Source: Cryptomeria japonica
Lineage: Eukaryota > Streptophyta > Pinopsida > Cupressales > Cupressaceae
Assembly: GCF_030272615.1 (NCBI RefSeq)
Contig: NC_081411.1
Coordinates: 212,965,744 to 213,025,743, forward strand
DNA length: 60,000 nt
Direction: 5' to 3'
The translations under genes and the position numbers were made by a program. Below are positions 19,362 through 30,540 of this stretch, piece after piece. A model generated the notes under the pieces. That model had not been told where the DNA came from. It made no database searches and saw only the letters and a list, made by a program, of their open reading frames with translations. Numbering within the stretch: the first letter of the stretch is position 1; each line of letters starts with the position of its first letter.

Positions 19362-22300
19362 TATTTGGGATAACTGTTGTTGTACCTGGAATTGCAACAA
19401 CGACTAGGGTTGCTGCTACAACAACTATGGATTTCCTTTTTTCTTCCAGCTCTGCCATGAAATTAGAGATATTGATCTGAAATGCATTCCTCTCCTCTGT
19501 GGGTCTCTTTGAGGTATATCCATGAGAGATTTCATTTGAGTACATCCTAACCTGTCCATCCCCAATTAGTTGTTCAAATTTCTTCCTGGAGATCTTCATA
19601 ACCATTGTAACCAGTCGAGACATTGTCGAATATGAGTTCCGTAAGCAATCTTTCAATGCCATTAAAAAATTGTTATTTCTAGATTTCCAAATTGACCACA
19701 ATATAGGAGATGAGAGAACAAACCAAGATACATTAGCACTTTTTGACAATCCTGACACATACCCTATCATATATTCCCAATTAATGATATTTGCATTAAC
19801 AGAAATCCCAAACATCTTCCATATTTCCTTAGTAAACAAGCATTCAAAGAACATATGCTTCACTATCTTAGGAACTATACACCAAGAGCAAAGAATAGGA
19901 CCATCAATTGAAAAGTAAATAGGCAGTTTGTAAAGGAGTAGGCACCAGGAGAAATATTTTTGTTTAGGCTCAACTGGCTTGGCCTAAAGATGGCCAAGAA
20001 GTCTGTTCCACATAGACACCTCGAAGTTCACATTCCATCACTTGCTAATGTGGTTTAATATATTGTCTTTGTCAACAAGTTGGGTATAAATATCTCTGGC
20101 TTTCACCTTAGGAAGAGGGGTGCCATTGGGCCATTCAAACTGAGTACACCTGTCCTCATTATCACAGTCTCTAGGAAGGGAGAGAATAGAGCACGCTTCT
20201 CTCATCAAAGTGTAGATTCTCCATTGCGAATGAGGAATGTCAAATTTATTGCAAAGATCAGGCCAAGAGATAAGGTGTCCATCCCTTAGGATGTCTTTGA
20301 AGTATCTAATACCTTTAGTGGCCCAATTTTTAGCTGAACATCGTTGAGTGAGAGCAAGGGGTTTGCCCTTATTGTACAAATTCCACCAAATTGATCGTAC
20401 TCCACAAATCAAATTGCCTTTATTAATGATACCATTGTTAATAATAAGATGTTTAACCCCTTTCCAGGCTCTCCATATGGCCTTGAAGACCACTGATCTT
20501 GAAGGCTTAACAACAAAATGTCATGAAATCAAATAATCCAAAGGCAAGAATCTCCATGTTTTGCCTTGCTTTGGGATTGAATGGGCAATATTATTTCTAA
20601 TCAAAACCTTCCATGGCTTTTTACCCTCTAAGGCTTTGACAATCCATTTAGAAGCCACAGACCTAGCCCTCCTTTAGACTTACTCATAGTGCACCATTCC
20701 CATTTGACAACATGAACTTTTTTCTTGCCTCTGCCATCTGACCAAAGAAAGTATTTGAATATGGCTCCACTAATAATTGCTAAATAGCCATGTAGATGCG
20801 TAGTAAATGTTATATGAAGAAAGGATTTTTCGACATACTTGCACCCTTCTTTCTAGAGAGAGAAACTGTTTGTTCCATTTTCTGAGTTTACAATCAATTT
20901 TCTCTTTGATCTAGAGCTACATATCTCTGAGGTTGGGGTTGACTGAGAAAGGGATCCCTAGACATTTAACTTGATAGTTTGGACCCCCCATAAGATAGAA
21001 TATTTGCCAAACTAGGGGAAGGTTGGTGGTCCCAACCAAGCATAATTGACTTGGCCAAATATATTTTGCTCCTTGAGGCCCCACATAATATATCCAGCTT
21101 TACCATCAAGGTTGAAAAGTTGTCTTTTGACAGATCAATAATAATGGTTGTGTCATCCGCAAATTGGACATTGGACAATTCCTCCTTGTTCGACAAAGAT
21201 AAGCTTTTCACCCTGGGAGATAAAGTACTGTCCCTCAACAAGTAGTGTAGTGTATTTGCTGCAATAACAAAAAGAGCAGGGGCTAGGGGGCATGCCTGTC
21301 GGATAGATATGGAGAGCCCAAGCCTTTCAGATCTAAGACCATTCACATAACACAAGCACTAGCGCCAGTCAACAATGTTCTAACTATCTTGCAAAAGCCT
21401 TCAGGGAAACCCAAACCTTTTAGCATCATGAAGACGAAGATCCATTCTATCCCGTCATAAGACTTCTCGAAGTCCAGTAGAATCATAACATTGAGTTGAC
21501 TGGAGTTTTTTACCTAGTTCATGGCCTCCCAACAAGTAACTAGGTTCTCTAGAATATACCTCCCCTTAACAAAACTAGTTTGGGTGTGATTTATCACCTT
21601 GGGAAGAATGTCTTCCAACCTTCTTGCAAGCAACTTTGCTAGAATTTTATATGAGACATTAAAGAGAGTGATAGGTCTCCAATTATTGAGTAGAGATCTA
21701 TCTCCCTCTTTAGGGAGCAACTTAATGAGACCACTGTTGATCTCCTTATCCAATGATGCAGAGGTGATGGCTTCTTTGTGAACCCTTAGCAACACCTCAC
21801 CAATCAGTTCAGATTTTTTCTTGTAGAATTCAACTATAAGCCCATCAGGCCCGAGGGCTTTGTCATTGCTGAGAGAGGAGATGACATTCACAATCTCTTC
21901 CACCAAAATATATTTTCTTAACTTGTTAGTATCATCTATACTCACCATGTTGGGAATGATGGACTTGATTTTGATCTTGTGACTCTCCTTTTGGGAGTTA
22001 TTGTCCTTCGAACAAAAAAGGGAGGAGTAAAATTGCTTGAATGCATTTAGGATACCTTTTGAGTCAGAAATGGTTTGGCCTTCTTCCCAAATATCACCAA
22101 TCTTCTCTTTAGTTTCTTTATGCTTGAGCAACTAGAAGAAATACCTAGTGCCTTTGTCCCCTTGATCCACCCAATTTAACCCGACCCTAGTCTAGAGACC
22201 TTGAATCTTTTGATTCTGCAACCATCCAAGAGCAACCCTGATGCTCCATACATCTTCAACAAAGGCATCATTGATAGAGTTTCTTTGACATCGTCTTTCT

Positions 22301-22496
22301 TCTACCGATAGTGCATCATGCAATTCAGTTTCTAATCTCTTGGAGTCTTTGGCTTTCTTTCTCCCAATAGTTTGAAAAGATTGCTCCAACTACTGACATT
22401 CTGGTTCCACTTATCTATCTCAGACACCAACAACTTGGTATGCTCATTGATCACTCTGATTAACAACACCGCCTGATTGACATCGTCATCTAGGAG
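19362..22496 (-). pseudogene. LINE ORF2, reverse transcriptase and zf-RVT part
   Basis: Read leftward from 22496. RT motifs are GPDG near 21845, NWRPITLFNVSYKI near 21650-21690, QTSFVKGRY near 21570, FEKSYDGIEW near 21455-21485, IRQACPLAP near 21290 and catalytic VQFADDTTII near 21130-21160. The zf-RVT region covers about 20490-19690 with the MFFECLFTKEIW and ILWSIWKSRNN signatures. It would copy LINE RNA at a nicked target. Stops and shifts split it into at least five open pieces (22131-21514, 21355-20966, 20493-20038, 19863-19354 and others). The N-terminal endonuclease lies 26 kb to the right, past the inserted element. Confidence 0.9.
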
Positions 22497-22501
22497 TAAG
22501 T
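22497..22501. repeat. left target duplication TAAGT of the Sirevirus-like element
   Basis: Exact match to 48555-48559. Confidence 0.9.
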
Positions 22502-23591
22502 TGTTGGCTTGATGATAATTGTAATGTATTCATCACTTGTTGTCATTGATGAAACACTCTCTCACACACATATGATTATATTGACTACCAGTGTAACTTC
22601 AAGTGTTTACACTATTAACCGGTATGTTAGAGGTTAATCCCTAACCGATACTTTGTGTCAATTGGTATGTGCATAAGGGACAACCCGTGGTTATACTAAG
22701 TCGACATCAAGATGAAGATAAAGATGGAGATCAAATGAAGATTCAAGGACAACGATTCATATTTTTTATTCAAACCGGTATTGATTGTTCCAACCGGTAT
22801 TTGGTTATTTCTGTGATGAGTTACCAACACCGATTACTTGGCGGTCATTTTTGTGATGAGTTATGATCACTTGTCTAGATACACTGCACCTATGAAATTG
22901 GTTTTTGATTTCCTTGGACTGACATAAGATTTGAATGTCTATTTAAAGACATCTTAGTGAATCATTTGAGATATATGTTATGTTATGTTATGTTATGATG
23001 TATGCATGAAGAGCGAAAGTTTTTGTTAAGATAAAGAGTGTGTTAAAGAGAAGTGTTGAATGTACTTAGAAGGATCTGTTCAAGCAAGTATTGTGCTACT
23101 CAGAACAGATCAAACCATTCTTGTTGTTTTCTAACCATTACAACAGAATCAAATCCCTTAACCGGGTAAGCTCTAACAAGCTTCAATGTAAAAATCCTCT
23201 AACAAGGTGATCCATTAGTTTGGATTCTGAAATCCTCCACCAAGGTTACTCCTAACAGGGTATAAGATTCTAATCAAGATTTGGGATCTCTAACAAGATT
23301 CCCTCCTAGCAAAGCACTTTGTAGACCTTAACCGGTCAGTTATCTATTACTGCAGATAATTAACTTGTGAGTTCCATCTCACCGTGGTTTTTACCTATTT
23401 GGGTTTTCCACGTATAAACACTTGTGTTATGGTGGATGCTTTATTTTTTGTGGATGCTCTTATATCATTTTGGATTACATGCATTGTGTGTAAAAGCTTT
23501 GTTAAGTTCATCTACCGGTTAGTGTTTAAAGTAGTTTGGTTTTTGGTGTCACTGATTCACCCCCCCTTCTCAGTGTTTTTCAAGTCCATCA
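22502..23591 (+). repeat. 5' LTR of the Sirevirus-like element, 1090 bp
   Basis: It begins TGTTGGCTTGATGAT and ends CAAGTCCATCA. ACCGGT-type palindromes recur. A TATA-like CTATTTAAAG lies near 22940. The U5 end has the GGTTTTTACCTATTTGGG..TTTCCACG pattern common in copia LTRs. Confidence 0.93.
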
Positions 23592-23593
23592 AT

Positions 23594-23606
23594 TAGTATC
23601 AGAGCC
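23594..23606 (+). other. primer binding site, degenerate tRNA-iMet
   Basis: TAGTATCAGAGCC differs from the iMet complement TGGTATCAGAGCC at one base, two bases past the LTR. Confidence 0.82.
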
Positions 23607-23653
23607 TAACTTCTTTAAAGCCTAACCGCTTAGAAGGGAGCCTTGAAACCACC

Positions 23654-24949
23654 ATGGGGGACAAGAGCTACTTCGAGATGGCTAGAGAGCTAGAAGCTAG
23701 CAGAAATGAGCTTGAAAACCTAAGGGTCAAACTGAAAGCTTCTCAAGTCAAAATGAGAGAGCTAACTGAACAACTATTAGAGATATCTGATAATAGTTCT
23801 TCAGATGAAGCCAATATAGATGCTTTAGCAGAGGAAGTTGAAAAGTTAAACGATGAGAAACTGAATCTGAGGAGAGAGTTAGAAGGTCTCACTATCCGCA
23901 TGAGTCAGGAACTAGAATCTAGAAGAGCTGCTGAAGATCTTATCAAGGAAAGAGATCAAGAGATTACAAATATCAAACGGGAAAATGCCACTATGCATGA
24001 GCATTTGATTTTTGAAAGAGAAGAAAAGGAGAACTTGTAGCTAGATCTTGAACTTGCATCATCTCTGAAAGAGAACCCGTCAAAGCATAATGAAGATCTC
24101 ACAAAACAACTTACTGAAGCCAATGAGAAATTGGAGAAGTTCATCAAGAGTTCTACCATGCTAGAAGAACAAATTCAATCACAAAGAATGAAGGGTGATG
24201 TCTTTGGACTTGGTTTTCATACAACTGAAAAAGGTGAATCCTCCAGTACAAACAGAACCAATCCTAAGAACAAATCTACTTCTAAGATCAATAAGCCTAC
24301 CGGTAAGAAGGTCTTTAAACCCGTCTGCTTCGTTTGCCATAAACCTGGTCACACTGCAAATGTTTGTAGAAACAAATCTAACATAAATACAAGTTACAAT
24401 ACTAATGCTGGGTATGTGTCCAAGAAGTTTGAAGGTCATTGCTTCACATGTGGAATGTATGGAAATAGATCTGTTGAGCGCAGATATGGAGCAAACAATC
24501 CTGCACCACACATGCATCCAAGACCAAATGGTGATAGGATAAGAAACTTTGATAGCCGGGTAAACCTGAACTGGCAAAGATCCTACGACAATCGGTTTAG
24601 TCCATTTGAGATGGAAAAGGTAACAAATGTTATTTGCACCATCTGTAATAACTTTGGTCATGTGGCTATGAACTGCAGAAGAAGAACAGGAAGAGGAAAT
24701 GCAGGACCTTGGAGATCAATTGGTATGTCTTGTTATCACTGTAACGAAGCAGGGCACTTAGCAAAATTTTGTAGATCCAGAAACAACAAACTAGTCAACT
24801 CTTCTAAAGATCAGAAGAGAAAGCATAAAGTTAATGTTGAAGAAACCAGAGAGGAAATGAATCAAATTTGGAAGAAGAAAAGGGATGAGTCACCTGAAGA
24901 AGAAACTGTTCCTTCACCCAGTGAAGAGAACCCTGCACCAGTGACTTAA
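23654..24949 (+). pseudogene. Gag of the Sirevirus-like element: coiled coil plus CCHC knuckles
   Basis: One frame of 431 codons from ATG 23654 to TAA, interrupted only by TAG at 24038-24040. Residues ~5-170 form a strong heptad pattern rich in E, L, K and N (coiled coil). Knuckles CFVCHKPGHTANVC (24326-24367), CTICNNFGHVAMNC (24635-24676) and CYHCNEAGHLAKFC (24731-24772) follow, with a degenerate fourth at about 24440 where the His is lost (CFTCGMYGN). The tail is acidic. The usual N-terminal copia capsid block (UBN2) is not seen, so the start of Gag may be deleted relative to autonomous relatives. Its role would be RNA binding and particle assembly. Confidence 0.85.
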
Positions 24950-25400
24950 GCCTTCTTAATATGGCTAAGGGGAGCTTAACAGTATAACATCTCCAGACTC
25001 CTTGTGAAAAATGAGCGACAAAAGAATTTTGAAACATAAATTTTGGTAACTTTTTGTCAACATGTTATCAACTGGTATTCCGCTTGAGTGGTGAAATTAG
25101 GGTTTGTAACCCTAACGGGCGAGCATTTATTGTAGTAGGTAAAAAGGATAAAAGAAAGTTTTACTTTGTCATTTTTACCCTAATGCATTCGAGAAAGAAA
25201 TTTGGAGCGCTTGTTGAGCTGAGTAAGATTGTCTTGTAGTAAATTGCGGAAATGTTTCGTGATTTGTGAAATTAAGTTGAATTGAAGGTTGCAGAAGGTC
25301 GAACTAGTATTCACTTGGGCATTTCAACTGGTAAATGGGGCAACGTGCACGAAACAGGCTATTTCTTTGAACATACCACTTCGAATCTTGTTCATCTAGA
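24950..25400 (+). other. spacer between gag and the long ORF
   Basis: 450 bp with no supported ORF. This is where protease-integrase-RT would be in an autonomous copia element; nothing of them remains. A 61-codon frame at 25054-25239 is not recognised. Confidence 0.6.
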
Positions 25401-27661
25401 ATGGCATCTACTTCAAAGTCTGTAGAGAGGTTGATGATCACTTCTGAGCCTATGGAAGCTCAAAAGGTAGATAAAATTGTGTCATATAATGCATTATCAC
25501 AAGTTCCGAGTGGATTTTTGGTCAAAAGTGATTTGTCCAGTTATATTGACTGCAAGTTAGACGATTTAGGGTCTCTATGCATCTACACACAGTTGAAATC
25601 ACTTTGCGATAAGAATGACAAGATTAAGACACATTATGCTAGGATTTTCAAAAAGGGTTTTCATAATGCCTCTTATTTTCTTAATGATTTCGAAGAAGCA
25701 CATATCAGAATAATTTTGATTAGAGTTCATGGAGAAAACATGTACTTAGAAAGGACTCACACAATTACAAAGGAAGCCATTCAGGTTGTTACTAGCTATT
25801 TCTCAATCGGTGAAGTACTTGAGCTAAGGAAAATTCTAAAGGACACTGTCTTCAAATTAACCGGTTCTACATCTGATGGGCGTGCTTTTTCCGTCAACAA
25901 CATTAAGGACCATGTAGTAAAACTAGCAGCAATGGTGATATGCTACCGAGTATTTTACTCCAGTAGACTTAACAGTATTCCATTTGTAGCAGTTCACACA
26001 GCTCACAAAATGATTGTTGATAATGCAGACTATGATCTCTGTGAAGCTATCAGGAGACAATTGCTTTTGAATTTGCAAACTATCAAGAAGGATAGCAGTC
26101 TGAAATTCAAGTATGGTCAACTATTAGTCGATCTATTCTTTTACTTTCAGAACTTTCTACCAGGGATTGGAGACATTGAGTGGTCAAAGGACTCATCGGT
26201 CTCGGCTCAAATCAAGAACAACATCAAGGCTATAAAAAATACTTTCCATGCTGCCCTAAATAGGTATTTCAATGAGTTCCAAAAGAAGATGAGTATGAGA
26301 ATGAGGCTACCGGAAGATGTGGTAAAACACTTTGAGAAGGACATAATCTTCACCGTTACCACTGACTTTTTCTTAATGCAAGCAATTGAGCCAAGAGAAG
26401 AAGAAATGGAAGACACGAGTTATGAGGTTAACCATGATCTACTGGTTGGTTATGCTAATACCCTATTAGCATTGCCTATAGACAGGAGGCAGGCAAAATT
26501 GGACATTGTGGCAGTCCAAGAGGCACTTGAACAAACCAATACTGCACTTGTCAAAAGTCCATCAGTTGGTGTCAAAAGTAAAAAAGGAAAGAATTAAAAG
26601 TCTAATGAAGCATCTTTAGCAACAAAGAGTACTAGGGTTACCAGGAGTCTCCTAACCAAAAAGGAACCGGAACCCAAAGTATATACTAAGAAGGAGACAA
26701 AGAAGAGAGGTAGGAAATTAATTTTGCAACCAGAGTCTGAGGGAACGAACTCTGATGAAGAACCAAAGAAATAAAAAGCAACCGACATAATATCCAAGAA
26801 GGTAAAGGTAGTGCCAAAGGCAACTACACCTATTGATATAGCTGCTTACAAACCGGATACCCATTTTGAAAGAACAATGAAGACACTAGGGAGTAATAGG
26901 TTCGATAATGTCAAAGAATATTTTGATTCCTTCACTGAAGATGAGAAAGAGCAAGTGATTCAACAGGTAATCACTCATTTGTGTCATTACAATAGATTTC
27001 CACATGATCTGGAAAAGGTCATTTCAATCTCTTTGTATAATATTCTTTTAGATAAATGGGAGGATGCTATAAAATTGGCAAAAGAAATTATTGATGAAAT
27101 ATTTGTACAATATTTTCCCAATTTATCTACGGATGGAATTAGTGCTTTAGTTGATCAGTACAAAGCACATTTTGCTTTTAAAGAAAGAAAATTGAGGCTT
27201 CTTAATGGTAAAAGGGCAATTGTTGAAACCAAGACACATCAAATAACCTGTGAAATCAGAGGAACGAAGGAGATCATCCAATCTTCTAAGAATAAGGATA
27301 AAGAAGAGATAGGTGATGATGTTAATAGACCGGAAATGGATGAGAGGAGATTATTCAACCCGATGAGGTCTATCCTCTCAAGAAGAAGGATGATTTCATT
27401 ATTCTTGTTGATGAAGATGTTCAGAACACAGTGGACCTATCTGGAGACAACACTGCACCAGATATGGAGCCCCCAACAATCACTCATGTACAAGTTATAC
27501 TAGTTGAGCAACCAACTACTCAACTAAAAGTGGACAATCCATCAGCAACAAAACAACTGGAGAAACCCCAATCTCCACCGGCCATTCAAGAAATTTAGAA
27601 GGAGCCTACTAAAACTGTTGTCACACAACAAGAAATAGAGAAGAATACAAAGAAATCTATC
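25401..27661 (+). pseudogene. long ORF of unknown function, first part (before the Tat insertion)
   Basis: The first 398 codons (25401-26597) are open, and the same frame continues past TAA at 26595-26597 and 26772-26774 to about 27345. A shift there leads to another frame that reaches the Tat insertion point. The protein is mainly alpha-helical. A central block runs HTITKEAIQVVTSYFSIGE, then NNIKDHVVKLAAMVICYRV and LRRQLL-like leucine-rich helices, followed by a lysine/serine-rich and an acidic tail. The layout (globular start, 'ITKEAI..VT' box, coiled-coil end) resembles extra ORFs in other plant LTR elements, including Sirevirus env-like or 'putative plant transposon' ORFs. This is inference; I do not recognise a named domain. 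It continues at 46300-47193. Confidence 0.6.
27657..27661. repeat. left target duplication CTATC of the Tat element
   Basis: Exact match to 46295-46299. It lies inside the long ORF. Confidence 0.9.
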
Positions 27662-29137
27662 TGTATGCGGGAAAAGTGGGCTGATAAAACTCAATATGTG
27701 AAAATATTTCAAAATACTAGTCCACACACACACACAGGACTTCTTGGTGCAAGCTATGGAGTAATAACATATTACTCAGCTTCCCAAGGAGGGTCCCATG
27801 GTTCTCTATCTCACATTGTCCATCAAACCAATGTTTTGCTCTCAGATCACTGAGCAAAATGGTTCAGGGATGGCAAATGTAAGAACGAGGGATGCTCTGA
27901 TAGATTTTTAGAATGAAATGTGTTATAAGCTATGTATGATTTTAAAATGCAGTAAACTAAATGATAAGAGGACAAGATTAGTATGAATACTATCCTAGCA
28001 TACTATATTTAGTCTATGATTGAACTAAAATGATAAAGAAATTATTCTAAACATGTATATTTACACTAATTCCTAATTTAAAGAGAGGCTAAATGATGAG
28101 CATATATGAAATGAAAGCTTGAATATATTTGAGCATAAGTGTGATGCTACAAATTTGAAGGATGATTCTTGAAAATGAAGGAATGAGAGCTCTATTTATA
28201 GCATAAACAGGGCAATGAATGGTCAGGATTGAATGGTTTAATTAAGGGCTGAGTTTGAAAGTTGGGGATCCATGTGCACAATTGGCACTAATGAAATGGT
28301 GACAAGTGTCAACATAGGGTTGGGTTGAGAGAAGAGGTTGGAGGCATTAAAGGCCTGAGAAGACCTCATGGTTATCTAGAGGCTAAGGGTCAAGTCTAAA
28401 TTAAGATTACCCACTGGATTAAGAGTTAATCCAAGGATAAACCTTTGTGCAAATGATTAAGAGATAATTATGGTCAAAGCATTAATGGCCTGATGAGACC
28501 CTTGGGTTGGATGAAGGTTGAGTCAAAACAAATGTTTTAACCATGTAGGAGGGTTTGAGTTAACCATTAATGGTTATTGGAGACTTTGGGGATTAAGTGG
28601 TTGAAGGTTGAAAGCCTTCAATTGTTTTCAAAGACTTTGAGCCATTTAGTGGTTGAAGGTTGAAAGCCTTTAATGGTTAGTGAAGACTTTGAGGGTTTGA
28701 GAAGTGACTTCCCTTTGCTTAGGGATGTGACAAAGTTTAGAAGAGGGGTTAGGTTAATTTAGAAGCGATTAGAAGATTCTAGAAGGAATTAGAAAGGGGT
28801 TTGGGATTTTGCAAGTGGATGGAGGGATAGTAGGATTTAATTGAAATAATTTAATTAAATTTGGTTGCCATTTGGGGAAATTAAATAAATTAGATTTATT
28901 CAATTTTAGGATAACTATTTAATTAAATTTGAATTTAATTAAAAGTGGATAGGGGGGATTTAATTGAATAAAATGATTTATTCATTAAATGGTATAGTGA
29001 ATTTAATTTAAATAAATTGAGTAATTTACTTAATTAAATAGAGGAAGGTGGATAATTTAATTAAATTGGATTTAATCAAATAGAGAAATGAACATAACAT
29101 ATTCATTTAGGAATATGGTCATTTTTATATGTCTACA
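27662..29137 (-). repeat. Tat 3' LTR, 1476 bp
   Basis: On the plus strand it starts TGTATGCGGG and ends TATGTCTACA. It is downstream in the element's sense. It contains the minus-strand TATA box at 28193-28200. Confidence 0.95.
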
Positions 29138-29158
29138 TTTTGCCCCTCTTTGAAGTGA
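29138..29158 (-). other. Tat polypurine tract
   Basis: The minus strand reads CAAAGAGGGGCAAAA right up to the 3' LTR. Confidence 0.8.
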
Positions 29159-29492
29159 CGTGTGTGCGCATGTTATTTCAAAGAAAATGATGCCTTATCA
29201 TGATTTATGATCAAATGCAATTTTTTTTTGTGTCGCTCTTTTGATTTGCAAGTCGTGCCCCAGATTTGATGTGATGCCCCAGATTCGATATTTGATGGTG
29301 ATGCCCCCTCGGGAGATGAATCAATATTTTGAAAAAAAAATTTGATTTAATTTGATGAGTTGCGTAGGATTTCGTGCATGTAAAATGTGTGTAAATTGGT
29401 TCATCTCCCAATAAGTTACAAATGTTATGGTATAGGGGAGACTGCGACCATATTACAGGTCCATTGAGCTAACCCTAATTTCGTTTTCCTCC
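29159..29492. other. 3' noncoding part of the Tat element / upstream region of the antisense gene
   Basis: No ORF. On the plus strand it is the region upstream of the TATA box at 29493. GATGCCCC..AGATT motifs recur at 29245-29310. Confidence 0.5.
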
Positions 29493-29499
29493 TATAAAA
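29493..29499 (+). promoter_or_regulatory. TATA box of the antisense plant-mobile-domain gene
   Basis: CCTATAAAAGGGG lies 75-81 bp before the ATG at 29574, on the strand opposite to the Tat pol genes. It is a textbook core promoter motif. The LTR promoter points the other way, so this gene would need its own start. Confidence 0.6.
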
Positions 29500-29749
29500 G
29501 GGGAAAAGGGCTTGATTTAGATTCATTTGTGCTTTATTGACCTTGGAGAAAGAGAATTTGGTCTGCAGAGAAAATGCCTATTTCGTATCATAGACACCGT
29601 TTCAAGCGCGTTCGGAGGTATCGGAGACCTACAGCGCGGGGACCACCAGTAAGTCAACGTTTTTGACCCTTTTTTGACTTTTTATTTTGTTGTTTTTAGT
29701 CATTTTTTAATTTTCAAAGTTCGGGTTTAACGTTTTAGCGCTTCTAGGG

Positions 29750-30172
29750 TCTAGAGTAGCGCATACAAGGTTTGAAATAGCGCATCGAGTTTAATTTTAG
29801 GGGTCGCGTCTGAAAAAGGTAGGATAGCGCATAGAAAAAATATGTTAGCGCATATAGGTAGAATAACTCATGGAAAGTGTCGGGTAGCGCGTCCAGTCAG
29901 CAGGTTAGCGCGTAGGGGTGACCTAGCGCATAGGGGTCGCAGAGGTTCGCATAGGTAAGGGGGTTTAACACGTAGGACTAACCTAGCGCATAGGGCCAAA
30001 CGGGTAGCGCCTAGGAGGTGTAGATTAACGCGTAGGCAAAGTCTAGCGCATGGGGGGAGAAAATTAGCACGTAGAGTCAGTCTAGTGCATAGGACAAATA
30101 GATTAGTGCGTAGGAAAGACAACCTAGTGCGTGGGATGGTTTTAGCGCATTGGGTATCTGTTTTAGCGCATC
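29750..30172 (+). repeat. TAGCGCAT octamer array A
   Basis: Nine exact TAGCGCAT copies, plus variants such as TAGCGCGT, TAGTGCAT, TAGTGCGT and TAGCGCCT, lie at irregular spacing of mostly 15-45 bp. The array is in the PMD intron and reads in its sense direction. Confidence 0.9.
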
Positions 30173-30359
30173 AGGAAAATTTTTGCGAGATGAGCCGATT
30201 TGAAAATGTGTTTTGGTCTGTCTGTCATGTTTTTATGCGTTTTGCCCAATATGAGTGTTGATATAACTTGTTTTGATTTGCGATTTTTCAAGTTATGTGT
30301 AGATATCAATGTGTTGTGTTTTATCAAAAGATGATTTGTGTTGCATGTTTTGTTTCAAG

Positions 30360-30540
30360 TTCAATGTGTGAAGCCTGAGTTGTGTTACAAGCCGATATGG
30401 GTTGGAAACTTGAGTTGTTTTACAAGCTGATATGGGTGGGAAACTTGAGTTGTTTTACAAGTTTATGTGATTGTGGAGACTTGAGTTGTGTTACAAGTTT
30501 TGATATGGTTTTTGAGAACTTGAGTTGTTTTACAAGTTGA
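30360..30540 (+). repeat. tandem repeat in the PMD intron
   Basis: Five imperfect units of GAACTTGAGTTGTTTTACAA with TGATATG linkers, about 35-60 bp apart. Confidence 0.8.

Noticed and set aside
25401-27661. Long ORF as a retroviral-type envelope
   Set aside because: No signal peptide or clear membrane segment was seen; only its position recalls env-like ORFs.
28840-29100. Run of TTTAATTAAAT motifs in the Tat LTR as an origin or matrix-attachment site
   Set aside because: AT-rich LTR sequence present identically in both LTRs; nothing specific supports such a role.
29868-30122. 84-codon minus-strand ORF with repeated LCAR/LRA motifs
   Set aside because: It is the shadow of the TAGCGCAT octamer array; the peptide repeat is produced by the DNA repeat.
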